64,000 nt of DNA from Amycolatopsis lexingtonensis (GTDB lineage: Bacteria > Actinomycetota > Actinomycetes > Mycobacteriales > Pseudonocardiaceae): assembly GCF_014873755.1 (NCBI RefSeq), contig NZ_JADBEG010000001.1:622501-686500 (forward strand). Direction: 5' to 3'. Made by a program: the position numbers and the translations under genes. Shown piece after piece: positions 26,941-36,280 of this stretch; the stretch's first letter is position 1, and every line of letters begins with the position of its first letter. The notes under the pieces were generated by a model. It did not search any database. It saw only the letters and a list, made by a program, of their open reading frames with translations, and had not been told where the DNA came from.

Positions 26941-27702
26941 CTAGGGGTGCTGGCTGCTGACGGAGACGACTTCGCCGGTCAGGTAACTGGCGTAGTCGCT
27001 GGCGAGGAAGACCATGACGTTGGCGACTTCCCAGGGTTCGGCGGCGCGGCCGAAGGCTTCGCGTTTCGTGAGGTCTTCGAGGAGTTCGTCGCTGGTCACC
27101 TTGGCGAGGAAGGGGTGCATCGCGAGGCTGGGGGCGACGGCGTTGATCCGGACGCCGTGGTCGGCGGCGTCGAGCGCGGAGCAGCGGGTCAGCGCCATGA
27201 CCCCGGCCTTCGCGGCGGCGTAGTGGGCCTGCCCGGCCTGGGCGCGCCAGCCGATCACCGAGGCGTTGTTGACGATCGCGCCGCCGCCGCCCTGGGCGAC
27301 GAACTGCTTCAGCACCGCGCGGGTGCAGCGGAAGGTGCCGGTGAGGGTGATGTCGAGGACCTTCGACCACTCGTCGTCGGTCATCTCCAGCACGGACTTC
27401 GTGCCGCCGAGCCCGGCGTTGTTGATCAGCACGTCGACGCGCCCGTAGTGCGCCACGGCGCCGTCGACGAGCGCCTGGACCTGGTCCTCCTGCGTGACGT
27501 CGCAGGGGATCGCGTGCACCTCGCCCAGTTCCGCGGCCTTCTCCTTCAGGCGCCGCTCGTGCCAGTCGCTGATGACGACCCGCGCGCCTTCCTCCAGGCA
27601 GCGCTTGGCCGCGGCCGAGCCGATGCCGGTGCCGGCCGCGGCGGTGACCACGACGACCTTGCCCGCGAGCAAGTTGTGGCCGGGCGGGTAGTGGGGGATC
27701 AC
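26941..27702 (-). CDS. short-chain dehydrogenase/reductase, Rv3559c-like
   Basis: This 253-residue SDR reads TAAAGTGIGSAAAKR for the cofactor loop, NNAG near residue 92, the catalytic Ser in NNASVIG and Tyr-x3-Lys in YAAAK. In M. tuberculosis Rv3559c lies beside fadE30 and is part of the HIP regulon; the same arrangement occurs here. It probably oxidises a hydroxy-HIP-CoA intermediate. GTG 27702 overlaps the fadE30 stop (GTGA). The start segment MIPHYPPGHNLL is conserved in this subgroup. Confidence 0.84.
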   Translation of the reverse strand: MIPHYPPGHNLLAGKVVVVTAAAGTGIGSAAAKRCLEEGARVVISDWHERRLKEKAAELGEVHAIPCDVTQEDQVQALVDGAVAHYGRVDVLINNAGLGGTKSVLEMTDDEWSKVLDITLTGTFRCTRAVLKQFVAQGGGGAIVNNASVIGWRAQAGQAHYAAAKAGVMALTRCSALDAADHGVRINAVAPSLAMHPFLAKVTSDELLEDLTKREAFGRAAEPWEVANVMVFLASDYASYLTGEVVSVSSQHP

Positions 27703-28844
27703 GGGCGGGCCTCCCGGGGCAGGCCGAGGACGCGCTCGGCGATGATGTTCCGTTCGATTTCGTCCGAGCCGCCGTAGATGGTGTCGGCGCGGGTGAACAG
27801 GTAGAGCCGCTGCCAGTCATCCAGCTCGGCGGTGGCCGAGGTGAGCGACCGCGCGCCACGGGCGCGCATGGCGAGTTCGCCCAGGCCCCGGTGCCACTGC
27901 GCCCAGAGCAGCTTGCCGACGGCGACTTCGGGACCGGCGGCCTGGCCCAGTGTCCGCAACGCGTGCGCCCGCAGGACGCGCAGGCCGATGCGGGCGCGGG
28001 TGAGGTCGGCGCGCAGCAGCGGGTCGTCGTAGGTGCCGGTCCGCTGGGCCTCCGCGGTGATGTCGTCGAGTTCGCGGCGGAAGCCGATCTGCTGGCCGAG
28101 CGTGGACACCCCGCGTTCGAAGCCCAGGGTGGCCATCGCGATCTTCCACCCCTCGCCGGGTTCGCCGACGACGAGACCGGCGGGCGTGCGGGCGTCGTCG
28201 AAGAAGACCTCGTTGAACTCCGACGTGCCGGTGAGCTGCTGGATCGGCCGCACGGTGACGCCGTCCTGGCGCAGCGGCACCAGCAGATAGGAGAGGCCGT
28301 GGTGGCGCTGGGAACCGGGCTCGGTGCGGGCCACGACGAAGCACCAGTCGGCCACGTGCGCCAGCGACGTCCAGATCTTCTGCCCGTTGAGCACCCATTC
28401 GCCGTCGCGCAGGACGGCCGACGTCGAGACGGCGGCGAGGTCGGAGCCGGCGCCGGGCTCGGAGTAGCCCTGGCACCACAGTTCCTCGACGGCGAGGATC
28501 TTCGGCAGGAACCGGGCCCGCTGCTCCGGCGTGCCGAACGCGATGAGCGTCGGGCCGAGGAGCTGCTCGCCGATGTGGTTGACCCGGGCGGGGGCGCCGG
28601 AGGCGGCGTACTCCTCGTGGAAGGCGACCTGCTCGGCCAGCGACAGCCCGCGGCCGCCGTGCTCGGCCGGCCACCCGACGCCGGTCCAGCCCGCGGCGGC
28701 GAGGTGGCGTTCCCAGGCCAGCCGCAGCTCGAACTCCTCGTGCTCGCGTCCCGGGCCGCCCAGGCCGCGCAGCCGGGCGAACTCGCCGGTCAGGTTGGCG
28801 GCCAGCCAGCCGGCGACTTCACGGCGGAATCCCGTCGGTTCCAC
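27699..28844 (-). CDS. fadE30: FadE30-like acyl-CoA dehydrogenase
   Basis: This 381-residue flavoenzyme introduces a 2,3-double bond into an acyl-CoA. It shows the acyl-CoA dehydrogenase signatures WCQGYSEPGAGSDLA (flavin and substrate loop), GQKIWTSLA, and the C-terminal YGGSDEIERNIIAERVLGLPR. In M. tuberculosis FadE30 acts on 5-OH-HIP-CoA right after FadD3. The GTG at 28844 (VEPTGFRREV) is chosen because GGAGG lies 5 bases upstream; an ATG at 28877 has no ribosome site. It is divergent from fadD3 across a KstR-type box, so the two genes are likely co-regulated. Confidence 0.87.
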   Translation of the reverse strand: MEPTGFRREVAGWLAANLTGEFARLRGLGGPGREHEEFELRLAWERHLAAAGWTGVGWPAEHGGRGLSLAEQVAFHEEYAASGAPARVNHIGEQLLGPTLIAFGTPEQRARFLPKILAVEELWCQGYSEPGAGSDLAAVSTSAVLRDGEWVLNGQKIWTSLAHVADWCFVVARTEPGSQRHHGLSYLLVPLRQDGVTVRPIQQLTGTSEFNEVFFDDARTPAGLVVGEPGEGWKIAMATLGFERGVSTLGQQIGFRRELDDITAEAQRTGTYDDPLLRADLTRARIGLRVLRAHALRTLGQAAGPEVAVGKLLWAQWHRGLGELAMRARGARSLTSATAELDDWQRLYLFTRADTIYGGSDEIERNIIAERVLGLPREARP

Positions 28845-28879
28845 ACACGCCTCCTTGCCGCCGGGCCGGTCCGGCACCT

Positions 28880-28905
28880 AGGGTAATGAGAACACGTTCT
28901 AGTTT
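28880..28905. promoter_or_regulatory. divergent promoter with KstR-type operator
   Basis: GAGAACACGTTCTA occupies 28888-28901. For fadD3, TAGTTT at 28900-28905 fits a -10 and a GGAGG site follows. For fadE30, the minus strand reads TACCCT at 28885-28880, a possible -10. One bound repressor could silence both genes. The box differs from that at 19734 only in its two central bases. Confidence 0.65.
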
Positions 28906-28926
28906 GCCGGTCCAGAGGAGGGTGTG

Positions 28927-30456
28927 GTGGGAAGAACCACGATCCCGGCCGTCGTCCGGGACGCCGCCGCCAAGTTCGGCTCCGCGGAGGCACTGGTCGA
29001 CGGCGGGCTGCGGCTCGGCTACGACCAGCTTCTGGAACGTGTTCGAACGGTTGCCAGGGCCTTCCTCGCCCGCGGGATCCAACCCGGTGATCGCGTCGCC
29101 ATCGCCCTGCCGAACACCCACCACTGGGTCCTCACGGCGCTGGGCGCGCTCTACGCGGGCGCGACGCTGATCCCGGTCAACACCCGGTTCACCGCCGCCG
29201 AGACCGTCGACCTGCTCGTCCGCGGCCGCGCGAAAGCGCTGGTCGTGGCGGCCGACTTCCTCGGCACCGACCGCCACGCCGCGATCCGCGCGACCGGCGC
29301 CGGGCTGCCCGAACTCGGCACCGTCGTCCGGGTACCGCTGGAGCAGGAGCACCGGCCGGTCGAAGGCACCCTGGGCTGGGACGAGTTCCTCGGCCTCGCC
29401 GAACGCGTCCCGCTCGCCGAGGCCGAGGCGCGGGCCGACGCCGTCGAGCCGGACGACGTCAGCGACATCCTGTTCACCTCCGGCACCAGCGGCCGCTCGA
29501 AAGGCGTGCTCTCGGCCCACCGCCAGGCGGTCGGCGTCGCGGCCGCGTGGGCGGAGTGCGGCCGGGTCACCGCCGACGACCGGTACCTGGTGATCAACCC
29601 GTTCTTCCACAGCTTCGGCTACAAGGCCGGGATCCTGGTCGGCCTGCTGACCGGCGCGACGCTCGTCCCGCAGGCCGTGTTCGACGTCCGCGCGGCCCTG
29701 GACCTGATCGAGCGGGAACGGATCTCCGTGCTCCCGGGCGCGCCGACGATCTTCCAGTCGCTGCTGCAAGAGCGGCGGGGTGATCTGCCGTCGCTGCGGC
29801 TCGCGGTCACCGGCGCGGCCACGGTCCCCGCGTCGCTGGTCCGGCGGATGCGGGCCGAGCTGGGGTTCGAGGTCGTCCTCACCGCCTACGGCCTCACCGA
29901 AGCCGTCGTGGTGACGATGTGCCGTCCCGGCGACGACGCCGAGCTGGTGTCCCGCACGTCCGGCCGCGCGACCGCCGGGTTCGAAGTCGCGATCCAGGGT
30001 TCGCCGGGCGAGATCGTGGTCCGCGGGCCGAACGTGATGCTCGGCTACCTCGACGACCCGGCGGCCACCGCGAAAGCCGTCGACGAGCAGGGCTGGCTGC
30101 ACACCGGCGACGTCGGCGAACTCGACGAGGCCGGCAACCTGACGATCACCGGCCGGCTCAAGGACATGTACATCTGCGGCGGCTTCAACGTCTACCCGGC
30201 CGAGGTCGAGCACGCCCTCACCGAACTGGACGGCGTTCGCGACGTCGCCGTCGTCGGCGTCCCGGACGACCGGCTCGGCGAGGTCGGCAAGGCCTTCGTC
30301 GTCGGCACCGGGCTGACCGGGGAAGCGGTCATCGCGTTCTGCCGCGAGCGGCTCGCCAACTACAAGACCCCGCGGTCCGTCGAGTTCGTGGACGAGCTGC
30401 CCCGCAACGCTTCCGGCAAGGTGCTGAAGCGGCTGCTGACCGAGGAGAGCGCATGA
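28927..30456 (+). CDS. fadD3: FadD3-like HIP-CoA ligase
   Basis: This 509-residue acyl-CoA synthetase is expected to activate HIP (the bicyclic indanedione propionate left after side-chain and A/B-ring removal) with ATP and CoA. Motifs: ILFTSGTSGRSKGVLSAH (A3, with the Lys kept, unlike the FAAL at 5152), TAYGLTEAVVVTMC (A5), GWLHTGDVGELDEAGNLTITGRLKDMYICGGFNVYPAEVE (A7-A8) and a C-terminal Lys in NASGKVLKR. GTG 28927 is 5 bases after GGAGG; GTG 28924 is too close. It opens the five-gene plus-strand operon. The FadD3 assignment rests on neighbours as well as family. Confidence 0.85.
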   Translation: MGRTTIPAVVRDAAAKFGSAEALVDGGLRLGYDQLLERVRTVARAFLARGIQPGDRVAIALPNTHHWVLTALGALYAGATLIPVNTRFTAAETVDLLVRGRAKALVVAADFLGTDRHAAIRATGAGLPELGTVVRVPLEQEHRPVEGTLGWDEFLGLAERVPLAEAEARADAVEPDDVSDILFTSGTSGRSKGVLSAHRQAVGVAAAWAECGRVTADDRYLVINPFFHSFGYKAGILVGLLTGATLVPQAVFDVRAALDLIERERISVLPGAPTIFQSLLQERRGDLPSLRLAVTGAATVPASLVRRMRAELGFEVVLTAYGLTEAVVVTMCRPGDDAELVSRTSGRATAGFEVAIQGSPGEIVVRGPNVMLGYLDDPAATAKAVDEQGWLHTGDVGELDEAGNLTITGRLKDMYICGGFNVYPAEVEHALTELDGVRDVAVVGVPDDRLGEVGKAFVVGTGLTGEAVIAFCRERLANYKTPRSVEFVDELPRNASGKVLKRLLTEESA

Positions 30457-31298
30457 GTGAACCGGTGGTCCGATCCGAGCGGCGCGGGCCGGTCGCGGTG
30501 GTCACGATGAACCGGCCGGACTACCGCAACGCCCAGAACTCCGCGATGACCTACGCGCTGGACGACGCCTTCGCGGCCGCGGTGAACGACCCCGAGGTCA
30601 AGGTGATCGTGCTGGCGGGCGAGGGCAAGCACTTCTCCGCCGGGCACGACATCGGCAGCCCCGGCCGGGACGCCGACCAGTCGTTCGACCGGCGCGCGGT
30701 CATGTGGTGGGACCACACCGACCGCGCGGGCGGCGACCAGCGGTTCGCCCGCGAGTCCGAGGTGTACCTCGGGATGTGCCGCCGGTGGCGGGAAATCCCG
30801 AAGCCGATGATCGCCAGCGTGCAGGGCGCGTGCATCGCGGGCGGGCTGATGCTGGCGTGGGTGTGCGACCTGATCGTCGCCGCCGACGACGCGTTCTTCG
30901 CCGATCCCGTGGTGCGGATGGGGATTCCCGGCGTCGAGTACTTCGCGCACCCGTGGGTGCTCGGACCCCGTGCGGCGAAAGAGGTGCTGTTCACCGGCGA
31001 GCGGTTCACGGTGCAGCAGGCCAAGGAATGGGGCATGGTCACCCGGATCGTGCCGCGCGCGGAGCTGGCAGAGCACACGTTGGCGCTGGCCGAAAAGATC
31101 AGCGCGATGCCGTCGTTCGGGCTGGCGCTGGCGAAGAAGGCGGTGAACCAGGCCGAGGACCTGATGGGCCTGCGGTCCGGGATGGATTCGGTGTTCGGGC
31201 TGCACCACTTCGCGCACGCCCACAACGCGGAGACCTCGGAGGACTCGCTCGGCGGCCAGTCGGCGCGGTCGATGCGCGACGCGAACAAGGGGAGCTGA
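30453..31298 (+). CDS. enoyl-CoA hydratase/isomerase family protein
   Basis: This 281-residue crotonase-fold protein has the oxyanion segments GEGKHFSAGHDIG and GACIAGGLMLAWVCDLIVAADDAFFADP. It is longer than a typical hydratase because of an insertion near residues 70-100 (RRAVMWWDHTDRAGGDQRFAR). It is coupled to fadD3 by an ATGA overlap and to the fadE31-like gene by TGATG, so it should act in the HIP pathway as a hydratase following a FadE step. I cannot match it to a specific mycobacterial EchA number with confidence. Confidence 0.8.
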   Translation: MSEPVVRSERRGPVAVVTMNRPDYRNAQNSAMTYALDDAFAAAVNDPEVKVIVLAGEGKHFSAGHDIGSPGRDADQSFDRRAVMWWDHTDRAGGDQRFARESEVYLGMCRRWREIPKPMIASVQGACIAGGLMLAWVCDLIVAADDAFFADPVVRMGIPGVEYFAHPWVLGPRAAKEVLFTGERFTVQQAKEWGMVTRIVPRAELAEHTLALAEKISAMPSFGLALAKKAVNQAEDLMGLRSGMDSVFGLHHFAHAHNAETSEDSLGGQSARSMRDANKGS

Positions 31299-32428
31299 TG
31301 GACCTCGACATCGACGAGGCTTCGGCCGCCTTCCGCGACGAGGCCCGGGAGTGGCTCGCCGCGAACGTTCCCACGCTGCCCTCGATGGACACCGCCGAAG
31401 GGTTCGCGGCGCACCGGGAGTGGGAAGCGCGGCTGGCCGAAGCGCGGTGGTCGGTCGTGTCGTGGCCGGCCGAGTACCACGGCCGGGACGCCTCGATGCT
31501 GCAGTGGCTGCTGTTCGAGGAGGAGTACTACGCGGCCCGCGCGCCCGGCCGGGTGAGCCAGAACGGCATCTTCATGCTGGGCCCGACGTTGTTCGCCCAC
31601 GGCACCCAGGAGCAGCGCGACCGGATCCTGCCGCCGATGGCCCGGGGCGAGCAGGTCTGGGCGCAGGCGTGGTCGGAACCCGAGGCGGGCAGCGACATCG
31701 CGGCACTGCGCAGCACGGCCAAGCGCACCGAAGGCGGCTGGCTGCTGTCGGGGCAGAAGACGTGGAGTTCGCGGGCGAGTTTCGCCGACCGCGCGTTCGG
31801 GTTGTTCCGCACCGACCCTTCGGCGCAGCGGCATCACGGGCTGACGTACTTCATGGCCGACCTGCGCGCCGACGGCGTCACCGTCCGGCCGATCCCGCAG
31901 CTCGACGGGGAACCGGGGTTCGCGGAGATCTTCTTCGACGACGTGTTCGTGCCCGACGCCGACGTGATCGGGGAGGTCGGGCAGGGGTGGCGGGTCGCGA
32001 TGACGACGGCCAACAACGAGCGCGGCCTGTCGCTGCGCAGCCCCGGCCGGTTCCTCGCCGCCGCCGACCGCCTGATCGGCCTGTGGCGGTCGCAGGGCTC
32101 CGAGGAGTCCACAAAGGACCGGGTGGCCGACGCCTGGATCGGCGCCCGGGCCTACCAGCTCTACACGTTCGGGACGGTGAGCAGGCTCGCCGAGGGCGGC
32201 GAGCTGGGCCCGGAGTCCAGTGTGAACAAGCTGTTCTGGTCCCACCTCGACGTGGCCCTGCACGAGACCGCGCTCGACGTGCTCGGCCCGGCCGGGGAGA
32301 CCGACCGGGACTGGGTGGACGGCTACCTGTTCTCCCTCGCCGGGCCGATCTACGGCGGCACGGACCAGATCCAGCGCAACACGATCGCCGAACGGCTGCT
32401 GAAACTCCCGAGGGAGGCCCGCCGATGA
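31298..32428 (+). CDS. fadE31: acyl-CoA dehydrogenase, FadE31-like subunit
   Basis: This 376-residue acyl-CoA dehydrogenase contains AQAWSEPEAGSDIAAL, GQKTWSSRASFADRAF and the C-terminal YGGTDQIQRNTIAERLLKLPREA. Steroid catabolism uses alpha2beta2 FadE heterotetramers encoded by adjacent genes; this full-length subunit with the C-terminal FAD-binding signature precedes two shorter relatives, as fadE31-fadE32-fadE33 do in M. tuberculosis. It overlaps both neighbours. The FadE31 name is based on order. Confidence 0.83.
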   Translation: MDLDIDEASAAFRDEAREWLAANVPTLPSMDTAEGFAAHREWEARLAEARWSVVSWPAEYHGRDASMLQWLLFEEEYYAARAPGRVSQNGIFMLGPTLFAHGTQEQRDRILPPMARGEQVWAQAWSEPEAGSDIAALRSTAKRTEGGWLLSGQKTWSSRASFADRAFGLFRTDPSAQRHHGLTYFMADLRADGVTVRPIPQLDGEPGFAEIFFDDVFVPDADVIGEVGQGWRVAMTTANNERGLSLRSPGRFLAAADRLIGLWRSQGSEESTKDRVADAWIGARAYQLYTFGTVSRLAEGGELGPESSVNKLFWSHLDVALHETALDVLGPAGETDRDWVDGYLFSLAGPIYGGTDQIQRNTIAERLLKLPREARR

Positions 32429-33339
32429 GGTTCCTGCTCTCGCCCGAGCACCGGCAGTTCGCCGCGACCCTGCACGAGCTGCTCGGCGGGGCGGACACCG
32501 CGGCCGCCGCCCGGGCCTGGGCGGCGGGGGAGCACGACCGCGGCCTGAAACTCTGGCGCGCGCTCGCCGACGTCGGGGTCTTCGCGCTGCTCGTGCCCGA
32601 GGAGCACGGCGGGCTCGGCGCCGGCCCGGTCGACCTGGTGGTCGCTTTCGAAGCGCTCGGCTACCACGCCGTTCCCGGCCCGCTCGCCGAGTCCGCGGCG
32701 GTCGCCCCGGCACTGCTGACCGGCGACCGGCTCGCCGCCCTCGCCGAGGGCGACCTCCTGGCCACCGTCGTCGCGCCGCCGGAAGTCCCCCTGGCACTGG
32801 ACGCCGACGTCGCCGGTGTCGTGCTGGACCTGACCGGTGCCGAATGCGCCGCGGAGACCGACCTCGTCCGCTCGGTCGACCCGGCTCGGCGGCTCTTCCA
32901 GGTCCCCGGTACACCGGTAGCCGACTCGCCCGCGTTCGACTTCGGCGTCCTGGCGGTGGCCGCGCAGCTCCTCGGCGCGGGCCAATGGCTCCTGGACACC
33001 TCCGTCGCCTACGCCAAGCAGCGCAGCCAATACGGCCGGGCCATCGGCGAGTACCAGGCGATCAAGCACCTCCTCGCCGACGTCGCCACCCGGCTCGAAC
33101 TGGCCCGGCCGCTGCTCTACGGCGCCGCGGTCGCCGAGGGGACGTTCGCCCGGGACGTCTCGGCGGCCAAGGTCATGGCCGGGGACGCCGCCTACCTGGC
33201 CGCGCGGACCGCCCTGCAGGTGCACGGCGCCATCGGCTACACCGCCGAACACGACCTCGGCCTGCGGCTCACGAAGGTCCGCGCGCTGGCCGGGGCGTGG
33301 GGCACCGGGTCGTTCCACCGCGCGCGGGTGCTGCGATGA
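32425..33339 (+). CDS. fadE32: acyl-CoA dehydrogenase, FadE32-like short subunit
   Basis: At 304 residues this is shorter than a complete acyl-CoA dehydrogenase, as expected for a partner subunit of a heterotetramer. It retains LVPEEHGGLGAGPVDLVVAFEALG, YAKQRSQYGRAIGEYQAIKHLLADVATRLE and LQVHGAIGYTAEHDLGLRL, and the middle beta domain is reduced. FadE32 is required for a late dehydrogenation after ring opening in the HIP pathway. It starts within the previous stop (ATGA) and ends within the next start. Confidence 0.82.
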   Translation: MRFLLSPEHRQFAATLHELLGGADTAAAARAWAAGEHDRGLKLWRALADVGVFALLVPEEHGGLGAGPVDLVVAFEALGYHAVPGPLAESAAVAPALLTGDRLAALAEGDLLATVVAPPEVPLALDADVAGVVLDLTGAECAAETDLVRSVDPARRLFQVPGTPVADSPAFDFGVLAVAAQLLGAGQWLLDTSVAYAKQRSQYGRAIGEYQAIKHLLADVATRLELARPLLYGAAVAEGTFARDVSAAKVMAGDAAYLAARTALQVHGAIGYTAEHDLGLRLTKVRALAGAWGTGSFHRARVLR

Positions 33340-34379
33340 CCGACCCGATGGCGACCGAGGAAGCCCGCGCCCTGCGGGACGCCGTGCGAGCGCTGCTGAC
33401 CCGGCGGTCGGGACCCGAGGCGGTGCGGGCCGCGATGGACTCGCCGCTGGGCCACGACGACAAGTTGTGGTCGACGCTGTGCGAGCAGATCGGCGTCGCC
33501 GCCCTCGCCATCCCGGAGCACTACGGCGGCGCGGGCGCGGGACTCGCCGAAGCGTGCGTGGTCCTGGAGGAACTCGGCCGGACGCTGACGCCCGCGCCGA
33601 TGCTGGGCTCGGCGCTGCTCTGCGGCGAAGCCCTGCTCCGCGCCGGCAACGACGAAGCCTGCGAACGGCTGCTGCCAGGCATCGCCGCGGGCACCACCCT
33701 CGCGGCGCTCGCCTGGGCCGACGAGGACTGGGCACCGGGACTGACCGCGTCGGACGCCGGGCTCGACGGCCGCGCCCACTACGTCCTGGACGGCGACCTC
33801 GCCGACGTCCTCCTCGCCGTGGCCCGCACCGCGGACGGCACCGGCCTGTTCGAAGTCCCGCTCGACGGTGTCCGCCGCGAGCGCGTCACGACGCTCGACC
33901 CGACCCGCCGGCTGGCCGTGGTCGACTTCGCGTCGACCCCGGCCCGGCGCCTCGACACCGGCGGCTTCGCGCGGCAGCTGCGGCAGGTGCTCGACGTCGC
34001 GGTGACCGGCGTGGCCGCGGAACAGGTCGGCGCGGCGGCCCGGGCGCTGGAACTGACGGTGGACTACACGAAGCAACGCCGTCAGTTCGGCCGGCCGATC
34101 GGGTCGTTCCAGGCGCTGAAGCACCGGATGGCCGACGTCCACGTCCACGTCGAAGCGGCGCGGTCGGCGCTGTACGCGGCCATTGTGGACGGTGACGAAG
34201 AAGCCGTCGCGGGCGCGAAACTCGTGTGCGGCGAAGCCTTTTCGCACGCCGCCGCCGAGATGATCCAGCTCCACGGCGGCATCGCGATCACCTGGGAGCA
34301 CGACGCCCACCTGTACTTCAAGCGCGCGCACGGGACCGCCCTGCTGTTCGGCGATCCCGCGCGCGCACTGCGCTCCTAG
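33336..34379 (+). CDS. fadE33: acyl-CoA dehydrogenase, FadE33-like subunit
   Basis: This 347-residue subunit is last in the operon. It carries IPEHYGGAGAGLAEACVVLEELG, YTKQRRQFGRPIGSFQALKHRMADVHVHVE and IQLHGGIAITWEHDAHLYFKRA. The paired short FadE subunits most likely form heteromers acting on ring-opened CoA thioesters. The stop overlaps the convergent monooxygenase stop by four bases, with no room for a terminator between the two transcripts. Confidence 0.82.
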   Translation: MTDPMATEEARALRDAVRALLTRRSGPEAVRAAMDSPLGHDDKLWSTLCEQIGVAALAIPEHYGGAGAGLAEACVVLEELGRTLTPAPMLGSALLCGEALLRAGNDEACERLLPGIAAGTTLAALAWADEDWAPGLTASDAGLDGRAHYVLDGDLADVLLAVARTADGTGLFEVPLDGVRRERVTTLDPTRRLAVVDFASTPARRLDTGGFARQLRQVLDVAVTGVAAEQVGAAARALELTVDYTKQRRQFGRPIGSFQALKHRMADVHVHVEAARSALYAAIVDGDEEAVAGAKLVCGEAFSHAAAEMIQLHGGIAITWEHDAHLYFKRAHGTALLFGDPARALRS

Positions 34380-36190
34380 CTGAGGTGGTGCACTTCCTGC
34401 AGCCCGTACACCGGCGTCGGCAGGCCTTCGGCGCGGGCCTTGAGCTGCAGGGCGAGGTAGAGCGAGTAGTGGCGGGACTGGTGCAGGTTCCCGCCGTGGA
34501 ACCACAGCCCCTCCTGCTGCGTGGGCTTCCACATGTTCCGCTGCTCGCCTTCCCACGGCCCTGGGTCCTTGGTGGTGTCCGAACCCAGACCCCACACCTT
34601 GCCGACCTTGTCGGCGACCTCCTGGCTGATCAGGTCCGCCGCCCAGCCGTTCATCGAGCCGTACCCGGTGGCGTAGACGACGAGGTCCGCTTCGAGCTCG
34701 GTGCCGTCGTCGAGCCGCACGGAGTTCTCCGTCAGCTCGGTGACCTGCCCGTGTGCCAGCTTGACGTCCCCGTTCGCCACCAGGTCCGCGGCGCCCACGT
34801 CGATGTAGTAGCCCGAGCCGCGGCGCAGGTACTTCATGAACAGCCCGGAGTCGTCGTCACCCCAGTCGTGGCGGAAGCCCGCGGCCTCGAGGCGGTCGTA
34901 GAACTCCTGGTCGCGTTCCTTGATCGCGGCGTACACCGGCTGCTGGAAGGTGTGCATGATCCGGTAGGGGAGCGAGGCGAACGTCAGGTCCGCCTTCTGC
35001 GTCGTCATCCCGGCGGCCAGCGCGCGCTCCGAGTAGAGGTCGCCGAGGGCGAGGTCCATCAGGGAGTCCGACTTCACGATGTGCGTGGAGCTGCGCTGGA
35101 CCATGGTGACGTCGGCGCCGGCTTCCCACAGCGCGCCGCAGATGTCGAACGCCGAGTTGTTGGACCCGATGACGACGGCCTTCTTGCCGCGGTAGGCGTC
35201 CGGCCCGGGGTGTCGGGAGCTGTGGTGCTGCTCGCCCCGGAAGCGGTCCTGGCCGGGCAGCACGGGGATGTTCGGCTTGCCCGACATGCCGGTCGCGAGC
35301 ACCAGCTGCTTCGGCTTGAGGACGACTTCTTCGCCGTCGCGGTCGAGGACGACCGTCCACTCCTTGGCTTCTTCGTCGTAGGAGGCGCGCTTGCAGGTCG
35401 TCGACGACCAGTAGTTGACCTCCATGACCTTCGTGTACATCTCGAGCCAGTCGGCGATCTTGTCCTTGGGCGCGAAGACCGGCCAGTTGCGCGGGAAGTC
35501 GAGGTAGGGCAGGTGGTCGTACCAGACCGGGTCGTGCAGGCAGAGCGACTTGTAGCGGCCGCGCCACTGGTCGCCGGGCCGGGCGTACCGGTCGACGACG
35601 ACGTGCGGCACGCCGAGCTGGCGCAACCGGGCGCCCAGCGCGATCCCGCCCTGCCCGCCGCCGATGACGACGACGTACGGCTGCCGCGTGGTGCCCAGCT
35701 CCGCCGCTTCCGCCTGCCGCGCTTCGGACCAGGTGACGCGGTCGGGGTTGATGCCGTGCTCGGCGCCCTTCGGCCGGGCGGTGCCGAGCGGCTCCTCGTG
35801 CCCCTTCAGCTCGTGCAGGGTGGTGAGCAGCGTGAAGGCGCCTTCGTCGGTGAGCCGCAGGTGGCCGCGTCCGCGCCCGGCCGCGGTTTCGAAACCGATC
35901 CACGCCTCGACGACGCCGTCGCTTTCGGTCGGCTCCTCGGTGGCGTGGAAGCCGCTCGCGTCCGTGGTGTCCATCGTGGCGAGCAGGAGGTCCTTGACAC
36001 CGTCGCGGTTTTCGACGGTCTTGAGGTTCCAGGTGAAGGCGACCAGGTCGCGCCAGAACGACGTCGTGGCGAAGAGGGCGGCGGCGCGGTCGGCGTCCCT
36101 GGCCGCGAGCGCGGCCTCGAAGTCGGCGAGCCAGCCGTCGACGCGCTGCCGGGCATCGAGGGCCGCGGCCGGTTCGAGGGTCTGGGTCAT
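34376..36190 (-). CDS. flavin-containing monooxygenase with N-terminal NTF2/SnoaL-like domain
   Basis: This 604-residue protein has an N-terminal part (about 1-150) that looks like an NTF2/SnoaL fold (AALFATTSFWRDLVAFTWNLKT) and a C-terminal class B flavin monooxygenase part: GGGQGGIALGARLRQLG binds FAD near residue 177, and GSNNSAFDICGALWEAG is the NADPH-binding loop. Such enzymes oxygenate ketones, amines or sulfides; the family includes FMO and Baeyer-Villiger types, but a clear FxGxxxHxxxW-type BVMO fingerprint is replaced by FRGEQHHSSRH. It probably follows the GAF regulator gene, 90 bases upstream on the same strand. A link to steroid ketones is suggested by position only. Confidence 0.85.
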   Translation of the reverse strand: MTQTLEPAAALDARQRVDGWLADFEAALAARDADRAAALFATTSFWRDLVAFTWNLKTVENRDGVKDLLLATMDTTDASGFHATEEPTESDGVVEAWIGFETAAGRGRGHLRLTDEGAFTLLTTLHELKGHEEPLGTARPKGAEHGINPDRVTWSEARQAEAAELGTTRQPYVVVIGGGQGGIALGARLRQLGVPHVVVDRYARPGDQWRGRYKSLCLHDPVWYDHLPYLDFPRNWPVFAPKDKIADWLEMYTKVMEVNYWSSTTCKRASYDEEAKEWTVVLDRDGEEVVLKPKQLVLATGMSGKPNIPVLPGQDRFRGEQHHSSRHPGPDAYRGKKAVVIGSNNSAFDICGALWEAGADVTMVQRSSTHIVKSDSLMDLALGDLYSERALAAGMTTQKADLTFASLPYRIMHTFQQPVYAAIKERDQEFYDRLEAAGFRHDWGDDDSGLFMKYLRRGSGYYIDVGAADLVANGDVKLAHGQVTELTENSVRLDDGTELEADLVVYATGYGSMNGWAADLISQEVADKVGKVWGLGSDTTKDPGPWEGEQRNMWKPTQQEGLWFHGGNLHQSRHYSLYLALQLKARAEGLPTPVYGLQEVHHLS

Positions 36191-36280
36191 GAGCGGACCT
36201 CCCCGTCTCGGGCACCGTCGTCGTCGGCGGCGCGTTCAGGGCAGCCAACCCCGGCGGCCCGGGTCCGCGTAAGGGTTGCC

